Below, in pieces: positions 7,086 through 14,464 of a DNA stretch of 23,179 nucleotides. The first letter of the stretch is position 1. Each line of letters starts with the position of its first letter. The translations under genes and the position numbers were made by a program. Location of the stretch: the NCBI GenBank assembly GCA_964543855.1, contig CAZJAD010000029.1:1-23179 (forward strand), read 5' to 3'. This stretch comes from CAZJAD01 sp964543855 (GTDB taxonomy: Bacteria > Electryoneota > RPQS01 > DYHQ01). Below the pieces are notes generated by a model that saw only the letters and a program-made list of their open reading frames with translations, searched no databases and was not told the origin of the DNA.

Positions 7086-8566
7086 AAAGTATCGTGATTG
7101 ATCCCATCACCCGCCTCGAAGGGCACGGCAAGATCCACCTGTTTGTAAAGGACGACGGTGAGCTGGCCAATTGCTATTTTCAGGTGCCTGAGCTGCGCGG
7201 ATTTGAAAAATTCGCGCAGGGTCGTCCGGTGGAAGAAATGGCCCGCATCACCACACGCATCTGCGGAGTCTGCCCAGACGCCCATCACATGGCGTCAGCC
7301 AAGGCGACGGATGCGGTATTCGGTGCCAAGATTCCCTCGGCGGCCTACAAACTCCGCACTCTGTTGTACAATGGGTTCTACGCCAGTGACCATACCGCAC
7401 ACTTTTACGCTCTTGCCGGCCCGGACTTCATCTGCGGGCCTGATGCACCGCCCGGCGAGCGCAATATTCTTGGCGTGATTGCCAAAGTCGGCCTTGATGC
7501 AGGGAAGAAAGTCATTGCTCAAAGAGCACGAGGTCAGCGCGTTATCGAGATCATTGGTGGGAAAAAAGTCCACCCCGTGACGGCACTGCCGGGCGGCATG
7601 TCCAAGCGCATCTCAAAGGAGGAACAGCAAGAGCTTATCAAGATCGGCGAAGATATGGTGGAGTTCGCCAAGTTCTCCATCCAGATTGTGAACGATGTTG
7701 TACTGGCGAACAAGCAGTATGTCGATATGATTCTCTCCGACACCTACGCCCATAAGACCTACAACATCGGCCTCGTGGACGAGAACAACAAGGTGAACTT
7801 CTACGATGGCAAAGTGCGGATCACGGATCCCGAGGGCAAAGAACACTGCAAATACGAGCCAAAAGATTATCTCGAGTATCTCGCCGAACATGTGGAGCCT
7901 TACAGCTACCTCAAGTATCCGTTTCTCAAGAAAATCGGCTGGAAGGGCTTCGTGGATGGCGTGGATTCCGGAGTGTTCAAAGCTTCGCCGCTTTCCCGCC
8001 TGAATGTATCCGACGGCATGGCGACACCACTTGCGCAGGCCGAATACGAGCGCTTCTATGAGACGCTCACGGGTGACGGCAGTGGCAACACTCCCGTTCA
8101 TGCCACGCTGGCCACGCACTGGGCTCGCGTTGTCGAACTGGTTTATTCGTGCGAAGCGGTACTGGAACAGGCTAAGGATGACGAGATTATATCGGACCAC
8201 ATCTTCGATCCTCCAAAGGGCATCGTCGGTGAGGGAGTGGGCGTCGTGGAGGCTCCACGCGGCAACTTGACCCATCATTACAAGACGGACGAGAACGGCA
8301 TCGTCACGGAGGCGAACCTTATCGTGGGAACAACGAATAACAACGCAGCCATCACGATGTCCATTAAGCGGGCTGCGGAGGGGCTAATTAAAAAGGGCAC
8401 GGAAATAACTCAAGGCACTCTGAATCGGATTGAGATGGCGTTCCGCGCCTACGATCCATGCTTTGGTTGTGCCACGCACTCACTGGCCGGGGAAATGCCC
8501 CTTGAGGTCATCGTCCATGATGCCGAAAACGGTGAAGTAATCCAAGCAGCGAGGCAAAATTGTTAA
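7082..8566 (+). CDS. mvhA: [NiFe] hydrogenase large subunit, group 3c (MvhA-like)
   Basis: It starts with GTG in a GTGA overlap with the small-subunit gene. The 494-residue protein has both nickel-iron site motifs: R59-I-C61-G-V-C64-P-D-A-H68 near the N-terminus and D458-P-C460-F-G-C463-A-T-H466 near the C-terminus. The four Cys that bind the Ni-Fe(CN)2CO centre are therefore present. Twenty-eight residues follow H466, consistent with a C-terminal peptide removed by the maturation protease encoded next. The enzyme would activate or produce H2 in the cytoplasm and exchange electrons with HdrA through MvhG and MvhD. Confidence 0.95.
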   Translation: MKSIVIDPITRLEGHGKIHLFVKDDGELANCYFQVPELRGFEKFAQGRPVEEMARITTRICGVCPDAHHMASAKATDAVFGAKIPSAAYKLRTLLYNGFYASDHTAHFYALAGPDFICGPDAPPGERNILGVIAKVGLDAGKKVIAQRARGQRVIEIIGGKKVHPVTALPGGMSKRISKEEQQELIKIGEDMVEFAKFSIQIVNDVVLANKQYVDMILSDTYAHKTYNIGLVDENNKVNFYDGKVRITDPEGKEHCKYEPKDYLEYLAEHVEPYSYLKYPFLKKIGWKGFVDGVDSGVFKASPLSRLNVSDGMATPLAQAEYERFYETLTGDGSGNTPVHATLATHWARVVELVYSCEAVLEQAKDDEIISDHIFDPPKGIVGEGVGVVEAPRGNLTHHYKTDENGIVTEANLIVGTTNNNAAITMSIKRAAEGLIKKGTEITQGTLNRIEMAFRAYDPCFGCATHSLAGEMPLEVIVHDAENGEVIQAARQNC

Positions 8567-9054
8567 AACCTATTCTTGTCTTATGTCTCGGCAACGAGAT
8601 TATCAGTGACGACGGCTTCGGCGCAGAGGTGGCGAGGCGGCTCACGGATGCAGGCAGATTGCCAGAATCGGTCGAAATTGTTTTTGCCCCTCTGGCCGGT
8701 TTCGCTCTCCTTGATCACTTGGCAGGTCGTACGAATGTGCTGATTGTGGATACAATTCGCACGGGCTATGCCAAACCGGGAACACTGCACAAGTTCGCTG
8801 CGGACGTCTTCACTCCATCCAAGCACTTAACCACCAGCCACCAGATCAGTTTGCCTACGGCATTGGAACTCGGACAGCAGTTGGGATTGGATATGCCTGA
8901 AGATGTGGATATCATTGCTGTAGAAGCGGTAAATCTCGAAACGCTGAGCGAGCAGCTCACGCCCGCCGTCCGAGCGGCGGTGGACAAAGCCGTGCGCTAT
9001 GTAAAGGAATGGATTTCTCAGATTGCTACAGAGGAGGTTACTCATGCCGCCTGA
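8560..9054 (+). CDS. Hydrogenase maturation endopeptidase (HycI/HyaD/FrhD family)
   Basis: This 164-residue protein belongs to the nickel-dependent peptidases that cut the C-terminal extension of [NiFe] large subunits. The N-terminus shows the family pattern (ILVLCLGNEI, then SDDGFG at 16-21). Likely nickel-sensing residues are D17 or D18, D64 (LIVDTI) and H94 (TSHQ), at the places of E16, D62 and H93 in HybD. The start is TTG overlapping the mvhA stop by 7 bases, with GAGG just upstream; no ATG lies in frame near the conserved N-terminus. The target is presumably the MvhA-like protein immediately upstream. Confidence 0.9.
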   Translation: MLKPILVLCLGNEIISDDGFGAEVARRLTDAGRLPESVEIVFAPLAGFALLDHLAGRTNVLIVDTIRTGYAKPGTLHKFAADVFTPSKHLTTSHQISLPTALELGQQLGLDMPEDVDIIAVEAVNLETLSEQLTPAVRAAVDKAVRYVKEWISQIATEEVTHAA

Positions 9055-9355
9055 GAAGAAGCGGGAACCGTCCATCGGTGAACCCAAGACCTGTCCTGAG
9101 TGCAGCGGCCGAGGATGGACGGACAACCTCTGTATCACCGTGGAACGCGCTTACCGATGTAGTTACTGCAACGGTAAGGGGTTTGATGTCGCCGGAAAAG
9201 AGTGCTACGCCTGCAGGGGCACCGGATTGATCGAGGTCCGACGGGAGGACAAGAGTCCATGTCCGCTGTGTCAGGGCGCCGGAATATATCCTGTCCCAGA
9301 ATCGATGACCATAGAGCGATTTGCATTTCACCCCGGCAAAAGAAGTATCACCTAA
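9044..9355 (+). CDS. Small DnaJ-type zinc-finger (CxxCxGxG) protein of unknown function
   Basis: The ATG at 9044 follows a GGAGG site and overlaps the protease gene end by 11 bases. The 103-residue protein is almost entirely four CxxCxGxG repeats: CPECSGRG (17-24), CSYCNGKG (39-46), CYACRGTG (54-61) and CPLCQGAG (73-80). This matches the two-zinc cysteine-rich domain of DnaJ/Hsp40, but there is no J-domain and no substrate-binding beta-domains. In DnaJ this region binds zinc and unfolded protein or acts in thiol chemistry. Between the protease and the hyp genes it could assist metal handling or folding of hydrogenase subunits; that role is inference from position only. Confidence 0.85.
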   Translation: MPPEKKREPSIGEPKTCPECSGRGWTDNLCITVERAYRCSYCNGKGFDVAGKECYACRGTGLIEVRREDKSPCPLCQGAGIYPVPESMTIERFAFHPGKRSIT

Positions 9356-9367
9356 TCCTGAAGAAAC

Positions 9368-9511
9368 ATGGCAACGGAGGTTTCTCTACTACTCGGTGCA
9401 GCTGCCACTCTAGGGTTTTTCCATACGGTGTTCGGTCCTGATCATTATGTACCGTTCATCGTGATGGCGCGGGCTCGCCAATGGTTGTCCCGGTGGCAGG
9501 ATAGGAACTGA
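9368..9511 (+). pseudogene. Truncated UreH/SafE/NicO-like membrane transporter remnant
   Basis: ATG at 9368 opens 47 codons ending in TGA at 9509-9511. The translation has a hydrophobic first helix and the motif GFFHTVFGPDHYVPFIVMAR at residues 16-35. This matches, from memory, the N-terminus of TauE/SafE-UreH-type membrane proteins with a conserved HT...GPDHY element, some of which occur beside hydrogenase or urease genes as presumed nickel exporters or importers. A full family member has about six helices and 200 or more residues; here homology stops after about 40 residues and no other frame continues it. I read it as a relic of a metal transporter gene. The alternative is an assembly deletion. 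Confidence 0.6.
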
Positions 9512-9539
9512 TCGAGTCTGGTTTGTTGAATGCACCGAG

Positions 9540-9582
9540 GTCGCCTGGGCCTTCGAAAGTGAAGTTCAGGGCGACATTTTTG
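9540..9582 (+). terminator. Hairpin with T-run just before hypF (terminator or RBS-masking element)
   Basis: The arm GTCGCCTGGGC(C)TTC pairs with GAAGTTCA(G)GGCGAC around a six-base loop, with two single-base bulges and two G-U pairs, and is followed by ATTTTTG. It looks like an imperfect intrinsic terminator ending the hydrogenase operon. The only candidate hypF ribosome-binding purines (AGGGCGA) lie in its 3' arm, so folding could also limit hypF translation. Confidence 0.35.
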
Positions 9583-9584
9583 TT

Positions 9585-11750
9585 ATGTCTGCAATGATTC
9601 AACATTTGGCAATCCATGTATCCGGCACGGTGCAGGGCGTGGGGTTCCGTCCTTTCGTCTATAATCTTGCCAGTCGGCATGGTCTCTCGGGAACGGTACT
9701 GAACAGCAACCACGGCGTATGCATCCGCGCGCAGGGTCCCGCGGATCATCTTCAGGCGTTTGTTGAAGCAGTCTGCCACACCGCTCCCACCGCAGCCCAT
9801 GTGGAAAGCTTGAAGACTACACGGCTGCCACTGGCACCGTATGTGGATTTTCGCATCCTGCCCAGCAAAACAGAAAACGATGGTTTCACGCTGATACCGC
9901 CTGATCTGGCTCTTTGCGACGACTGCCGACGCGAGCTGGAGGAACAGGGAGATCGCCGCTTTGCCTATCCGTTCATTAATTGCATCCAGTGTGGCCCTCG
10001 CTTCACCATCGTTCGCGCCCTGCCATACGATCGCCTGCAGACGACCATGAGTGTGTTCGCGATGTGCCCGAGCTGTCGGAAAGAATACGAAAACCCGGAC
10101 GATCGACGCTATCACACTCAGCCGGTGTGCTGCCCGGAGTGTGGCCCTCAACTGCGCTGTCTGGCTGCAACACCTCAGGGATGGATTCAGAAAGCACAAG
10201 GCAAAGCGGTCATCGCTCACTTCGTCAAAGCTCTGAAAGAGCGAAAGATTGTGCTCATTCAAGGTATCGGCGGGTTCCACCTCGCGTGCGATGCCCGTGA
10301 TGAAGAACTTGTGCTCCAGCTGCGGCGGCGCAAACAACGCGACGAAAAACCTTTCGCTGTCATGTTCCCCAGTGAACGACATATCCGGGACAACTGCATG
10401 GTCACGGAAGCCGAACTGGAGCTTCTGCGCTCGCCTCGTGCACCCATCGTGCTGCTCAGCAAGCGCGCAAGCAGTTCCGTGGCTTCAGCAGCAGCTCCCG
10501 AGAATCCCTTCATCGGCAGCATGCTCCCCTATTCACCGCTTCATCTGCTGGTACTCCGAGAGTTCGGTCACCCGCTCATTATGACCAGCGCCAATCTGGC
10601 CGATGAACCCATTGCTTATCAACTTGAGGACGCACTGGCAAGACTTCAAGGCGTGGCGGATGTAGCCCTTGTGCACAACCGCGAAATCCATATCTTTGCC
10701 GATGATTCGGTGACGCGCGTGATTGGCAGCTCGCCACGCGTCTGGCGGCGGTCGCGCGGCTATGTTCCCCAACCTGTGAAGGTGCCTGAACGCTTCCGTG
10801 TGCACACCCTCGCTTTTGGTCCGCAGCTGAAAAACACTTTCTGCCTTGGCCGCGAGAATCTCGCGTTGCTCTCCCAGCACCTGGGAGACATGGANNNNNN
10901 NNNNNNNNNNNNNNNNNNNNNNNNNNNNNNNNNNNNNNNNNNNNNNNNNNNNNNNNNNNNNNNNNNNNNNNNNNNNNNNNNNNNNNNNNNNNNNTATGGC
11001 ACCGATGGCAGCGTCTGGGGTGGCGAAGTTCTGGTCGGGAATGCCCAGGGCTTCTCGAGAGCCGCGCACTTGCAGGATGTCCCGCTGCTCGGAGGTGAGC
11101 AGGCGATTCGGCAACCGTGGCGCATGGCTCTGGCATGGCTCAATGAAGTCTTTGGAGAAGACCTGTTCAATTTGCCACTCGGTTTGGTTCAAACGCTGCG
11201 CGCAAAGGTCGGCGAAAATGCCGTGAGAGCGCTCCTGAATCCCGGACTTATTGCCAAAACTTTTCCCTCCACATCCAGTCTTGGACGATTGTTCGACGCA
11301 GTCGCCGCACTTCTATTCTTCGGTGTGCGGTCTCAATACGAGGGACAGGCCGCCATGCAGCTTGAATGGCGAATGTCCACCTCACCGGAACGGCCTTATC
11401 CTTTCGACATTCGCCAATCAAGTGGCCAATTGATTCTCTCACCTGAACCCATGTTCCATGCGTTGGTGCATGATCTCACGGCGGGAGTCGGTTCGGAAGT
11501 TCTTTCGCGACGATTCCATGAGGGAGTCGTGGAAGGATTTGTGCGCCTGTGTGAAAGGGTCACTGCGTCTTCCGGTCTCTCCACCATAGCGCTTAGCGGA
11601 GGATGCTTTCAAAATGCGTTTCTGGAATCGATCCTGAGGGAGAGATTGTCTGCACGAGGATATCGCGTCTTAACGCATCATCTCGTGCCCGGGAACGATG
11701 GCGGTGTGGCTCTCGGTCAAGCCGTCGTAGCCAATGCCCAAGGAGGCTGA
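9585..11750 (+). CDS. hypF: Carbamoyltransferase HypF (hydrogenase CN ligand synthesis), interrupted by a gap
   Basis: HypF converts carbamoyl phosphate to a carbamoyl group transferred to the C-terminal Cys of HypE for cyanide ligand synthesis. Domains in order are acylphosphatase (about 1-92, with VQGVGFRPFV at 16-25), a zinc-finger region (C111/C114, C133/C136, C161/C164, C183/C186), a YrdC-like domain (about 200-385, with KQRDEKPFAVM), and a Kae1-like carbamoyltransferase domain (LSQHLGDM before the gap; YGTDGSVWGGE and ALSGGCFQN after it). A run of 100 Ns at 10895-10994 removes the HHHAH metal-site region. Comparison with E. coli HypF suggests about 80 residues are missing, more than the 33-34 codons the Ns allow. 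The frame agrees across the Ns. The ATG at 9585 is preferred; ATG at 9594 is possible, and the ribosome-binding site is weak for both. Confidence 0.93.
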   Translation: MSAMIQHLAIHVSGTVQGVGFRPFVYNLASRHGLSGTVLNSNHGVCIRAQGPADHLQAFVEAVCHTAPTAAHVESLKTTRLPLAPYVDFRILPSKTENDGFTLIPPDLALCDDCRRELEEQGDRRFAYPFINCIQCGPRFTIVRALPYDRLQTTMSVFAMCPSCRKEYENPDDRRYHTQPVCCPECGPQLRCLAATPQGWIQKAQGKAVIAHFVKALKERKIVLIQGIGGFHLACDARDEELVLQLRRRKQRDEKPFAVMFPSERHIRDNCMVTEAELELLRSPRAPIVLLSKRASSSVASAAAPENPFIGSMLPYSPLHLLVLREFGHPLIMTSANLADEPIAYQLEDALARLQGVADVALVHNREIHIFADDSVTRVIGSSPRVWRRSRGYVPQPVKVPERFRVHTLAFGPQLKNTFCLGRENLALLSQHLGDMXXXXXXXXXXXXXXXXXXXXXXXXXXXXXXXXXXYGTDGSVWGGEVLVGNAQGFSRAAHLQDVPLLGGEQAIRQPWRMALAWLNEVFGEDLFNLPLGLVQTLRAKVGENAVRALLNPGLIAKTFPSTSSLGRLFDAVAALLFFGVRSQYEGQAAMQLEWRMSTSPERPYPFDIRQSSGQLILSPEPMFHALVHDLTAGVGSEVLSRRFHEGVVEGFVRLCERVTASSGLSTIALSGGCFQNAFLESILRERLSARGYRVLTHHLVPGNDGGVALGQAVVANAQGG
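10895..10994. other. Assembly gap of 100 Ns inside hypF
   Basis: Exactly 100 Ns, the conventional size for a gap of unknown length. The flanks are not duplicated. Family comparison indicates roughly 240 bases of coding sequence should lie here, so the real gap is probably longer than drawn. Confidence 0.95.
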
Positions 11751-11753
11751 ACC

Positions 11754-11975
11754 ATGTGCCTTGCCGTACCCATGAGACTTCTCGAACTTCACGGCCAGAG
11801 CGGCATCCTGGAAATTGGCGGCGTGCGCAAAGAAGTCGTGCTCACGCTGACGCCCGAAGCGAAGGTCGGGGATTGGCTGGTCGTGCATGCCGGCTATGCA
11901 CTTGAGATTCTCGATGAACAGGAAGCCGAGAACACCTTTGCACTCTTGCGAAGCCTTGGTGAGTCAGAAAAATGA
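11754..11975 (+). CDS. hypC: Hydrogenase maturation chaperone HypC
   Basis: This 73-residue protein is the typical HypC size. It starts with MCLAVPM, placing the essential Cys at position 2 after Met removal, and contains the GDWLVVHAGYAL segment (59-ish beta-barrel strand) that typifies HypC/HupF. HypC works with HypD as the scaffold on which the Fe(CN)2CO unit is built and carries it to the large subunit. AAGGAGG precedes the ATG, three bases after the hypF stop, and the stop overlaps the hypD start (ATGA). Confidence 0.96.
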   Translation: MCLAVPMRLLELHGQSGILEIGGVRKEVVLTLTPEAKVGDWLVVHAGYALEILDEQEAENTFALLRSLGESEK

Positions 11976-13069
11976 ATCCCTTTTTTCAGCTTCGCGACGC
12001 GGATATCGTCCGGCGCATTGTCACCGAAATCGAGCAACTGGATGTGGACAACCCTTTGCGCTTCATGGAGGTTTGCGGTGGTCATACAGCGATCATCTAT
12101 CGGTTTGGCTTGACCGATTTGTTGCCGCCGATGTTGGAGTTGGTGTCTGGCCCGGGCTGTCCAGTCTGCGTGACCGCCAATGAGTTCATAGACCGCGCTG
12201 TTGCTCTGTCTGAATTGCCTGATGTAACGGTGGCCACATTTGGTGATCTGGTTCGCGTGTCCGGTTCGACACGCTCTCTTGCCGAAACTCGCGCGCATGG
12301 AAGTGATGTGCGTATCTTCTACTCATCAGCCGATGCCCTCACATGGGCGCGTGAACATGAAGAAAGAACCGTTGTGTTTCTCGGGATCGGGTTTGAAACA
12401 ACAGCCTGCACCCTGGCCGCCACGATGGCCGAGTGCGTTCGTAATGGAATCGGGAACTTCCGTTTCCTGTCTGCTCTTAAAACAATGCCCGCAGCACTCA
12501 ATGCCCTCCTCGCTGCTCCCGACACACGCATTGACGGACTTATTCTGCCCGGCCATGTAACCACTGTTACAGGTCCAACCGTCTTTCGTTTTATTCCCCG
12601 CGAGTTCGGCATTCCCTGCGTCGTGTCCGGTTTCGAGCCTGTTGATCTTCTGGAATCCGTGCTGATGCTCTGCCGTCAAGTCAAAGCCCATCGTGCAGAT
12701 GTTGAAAATCAGTACCGGCGCGTGGTACGCGATAGCGGTAATCCGAAAGCGCAGGCGCTGATAGATGAAATGTTCGAACCATGCGATATGACATGGCGAG
12801 GATTCGGCATCATCCCCGGCAGCGGCCTCAAGCTCCGCTCGCAGTTCTCTCAGTGGGATGCGGAGAACATTACCGTTCAGGTAGAACCAACCCGCGAGCA
12901 TCAAGGTTGCCGCTGTGGAGATGTGCTGCGCGGCAGGATTCGTCCGATGGACTGCACTCTTTTTGACACGGAATGCACACCGGAAACGCCCCGCGGCGCG
13001 TGTATGGTCTCTTCGGAAGGCGCTTGCGCGGCGTTATACCATTTTGCACCGGTCAGTCATGAAGGATAG
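11972..13069 (+). CDS. hypD: Hydrogenase maturation scaffold protein HypD
   Basis: This 365-residue protein has the HypD hallmarks: C35-G-G-H-T, GPGC63PVC66 at 60-66, GFETT at 140-144, PGHV at 193-196, and a C-terminal Cys set for the [4Fe-4S] cluster (C315, C328, C335 and C352, with C313 and C344 also present). HypD with HypC assembles the Fe(CN)2CO moiety. One deviation is visible: the first motif, usually CGxHxH, reads CGGHTA here, so the second His is replaced by Ala. Everything else looks intact. It is coupled to hypC by ATGA and overlaps the hypE start by 11 bases. Confidence 0.95.
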   Translation: MNPFFQLRDADIVRRIVTEIEQLDVDNPLRFMEVCGGHTAIIYRFGLTDLLPPMLELVSGPGCPVCVTANEFIDRAVALSELPDVTVATFGDLVRVSGSTRSLAETRAHGSDVRIFYSSADALTWAREHEERTVVFLGIGFETTACTLAATMAECVRNGIGNFRFLSALKTMPAALNALLAAPDTRIDGLILPGHVTTVTGPTVFRFIPREFGIPCVVSGFEPVDLLESVLMLCRQVKAHRADVENQYRRVVRDSGNPKAQALIDEMFEPCDMTWRGFGIIPGSGLKLRSQFSQWDAENITVQVEPTREHQGCRCGDVLRGRIRPMDCTLFDTECTPETPRGACMVSSEGACAALYHFAPVSHEG

Positions 13070-14069
13070 AATCATCACGCTGGATCACGGCGCTGGTGGA
13101 ACCTCCATGCGCCGCCTTATCACCGAGCTCTTTGTGAGCCGTTTCAACAATCCGGCTCTGTCGGAACTCGCTGATGCGGCTCTTCTCGAGGTCAACGGCA
13201 GCCGACTGGCCTTCAGCACCGATTCGCATGTTGTCAAGCCGGTCGAATTTCCGGGAGGCGACATCGGTAAGCTCTCGGTGTGCGGCACGGTAAATGATCT
13301 CGCCGTGATGGGCGCCCGGCCGCTTTGTCTTTCGATAGGGTTCATTCTTGAGGAGGGATTGCGTTTCGATCTCCTCGAACGCGTCGTAGCGTCTGCCGCT
13401 GAGGCAGCACAAGCCGCCGGCGTCGAAATCGTAACGGGAGACACGAAAGTCGTCGCGAAAGGTGAATGTGACGGCATCTTTGTCAATACGGCGGGAATCG
13501 GTCTGCGACCCTTGGGCCATGGACTTTCTGGCGAGCCCATAGTACCGGGAGATGTGATTCTCGTCTCAGGAACACTCGGCGACCACGGCATCGCGGTGCT
13601 GAGCGCGCGAGAAGGCCTGACCTTTCAGACGAACATCGAAAGTGATTGCGCGCCACTCAATGACCTGCTGGAGACCGTGTTGAGCAAATCCGCCGGTGTG
13701 AAATGGATGCGAGACCCCACTCGCAGTGGTGTGGCGGCCGTACTCACCGAGCTGGTCGAGCAAAAACCCTTTGGCATCATCATCTGTGAAACCGCCATCC
13801 CGGTACGAGAAGATGTCCACGCCGTGTGCGAACTCCTGGGCTTTGACCCACTCTATCTCGCCAACGAAGGGAAGGTACTCATGGTAGTTGAAGCGAACGA
13901 TTCACATCATGTTCTCGAGACGCTTCGCAAGCATCCCTTAGGGCAAAACGCAGCCATCATCGGCACCATCACCGCCGAGAGTCCCGGTCATGTGCGGATA
14001 GAAACGACGGTGGGAAGCCTGCGCCGCCTTCAGCGACCAAGCGGCGAACTTCTGCCGCGCATCTGTTAG
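13059..14069 (+). CDS. hypE: Hydrogenase maturation dehydratase HypE (carbamoyl dehydratase)
   Basis: The start is set at ATG 13059, where the conserved N-terminus begins (MKDRIITLDHGAGGTSM); the frame stays open further upstream inside hypD but that extension is not HypE-like. The 336-residue protein belongs to the PurM-like ATP-dependent family, with GTVNDLAVMGA and GDTKVV visible. It ends in PRIC-stop: the C-terminal Cys receives the carbamoyl group from HypF and is dehydrated to thiocyanate. The gene overlaps hypD by 11 bases and is followed by hypA. Confidence 0.96.
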   Translation: MKDRIITLDHGAGGTSMRRLITELFVSRFNNPALSELADAALLEVNGSRLAFSTDSHVVKPVEFPGGDIGKLSVCGTVNDLAVMGARPLCLSIGFILEEGLRFDLLERVVASAAEAAQAAGVEIVTGDTKVVAKGECDGIFVNTAGIGLRPLGHGLSGEPIVPGDVILVSGTLGDHGIAVLSAREGLTFQTNIESDCAPLNDLLETVLSKSAGVKWMRDPTRSGVAAVLTELVEQKPFGIIICETAIPVREDVHAVCELLGFDPLYLANEGKVLMVVEANDSHHVLETLRKHPLGQNAAIIGTITAESPGHVRIETTVGSLRRLQRPSGELLPRIC

Positions 14070-14080
14070 GGAAAAGCATC

Positions 14081-14464
14081 ATGCACGAGCTGTACATAGC
14101 GGACTCTATTCTGAAATCCGTGAGATCGTCGCTTCCTTGCAATGTCGCACCTGCGCTCGTGACTCAGGTGCTTGTGCAGGTAGGGAAGCTGGATGCCGTC
14201 ATTCCCGAGACTCTGAAGTTCTCATTTGATGCAATCAAGAAGTCGTCTGCGATGCCGCGCGCTGAGCTTCTAATCACGGAAATTCCAGTACGCTGCCGAT
14301 GCCGAAATTGCGCTCACGAATTCGGAATAGATCTCCCGGTTTTCATCTGTCCGGCATGCGGTGGCGGCCATGTGGAAGTATTGCGGGGACGGGGCATCAC
14401 ACTCACCAGAATTATGGCCGAAGACCCGGAAGGAGAATCAAATGGAAATACCAGTCATTCGTGA
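14081..14464 (+). CDS. hypA: Nickel metallochaperone HypA
   Basis: This 127-residue protein starts with MHE, giving the conserved N-terminal His2 nickel site. A C-terminal zinc site is formed by the CRCRNC and CPAC pairs (about residues 72-94). HypA delivers nickel with HypB to the hydrogenase precursor. The ATG has AGGGA upstream and lies 11 bases after hypE. The last 23 bases overlap hypB, and the extra C-terminal residues past the usual HypA end (about 113) are encoded there. Confidence 0.94.
   Translation: MHELYIADSILKSVRSSLPCNVAPALVTQVLVQVGKLDAVIPETLKFSFDAIKKSSAMPRAELLITEIPVRCRCRNCAHEFGIDLPVFICPACGGGHVEVLRGRGITLTRIMAEDPEGESNGNTSHS

Noticed and set aside
1318..8566. Interpretation as an ordinary NAD-reducing Hox (group 3d) hydrogenase
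   Set aside because: The small subunit is 323 residues with Cys for three clusters, and mvhD and hdrA/hdrB genes are present; HoxY would be short with one cluster and no Hdr genes.
9456..10382. 308-codon - strand frame opposite hypF
   Set aside because: Shadow of hypF, whose acylphosphatase and zinc-finger motifs are clear on the + strand.
12915..13058. Longer N-terminus for HypE
   Set aside because: It would overlap the end of hypD by over 150 bases, and HypE homology starts at MKDRIITLDHGAGG (13059).
14361..14441. Longer N-terminus for HypB as a possible metal-binding extension
   Set aside because: The segment is hypA read in another frame, has only one Cys and two His-like positions without the CxxCGC pattern, and a good ribosome-binding site precedes ATG 14442.
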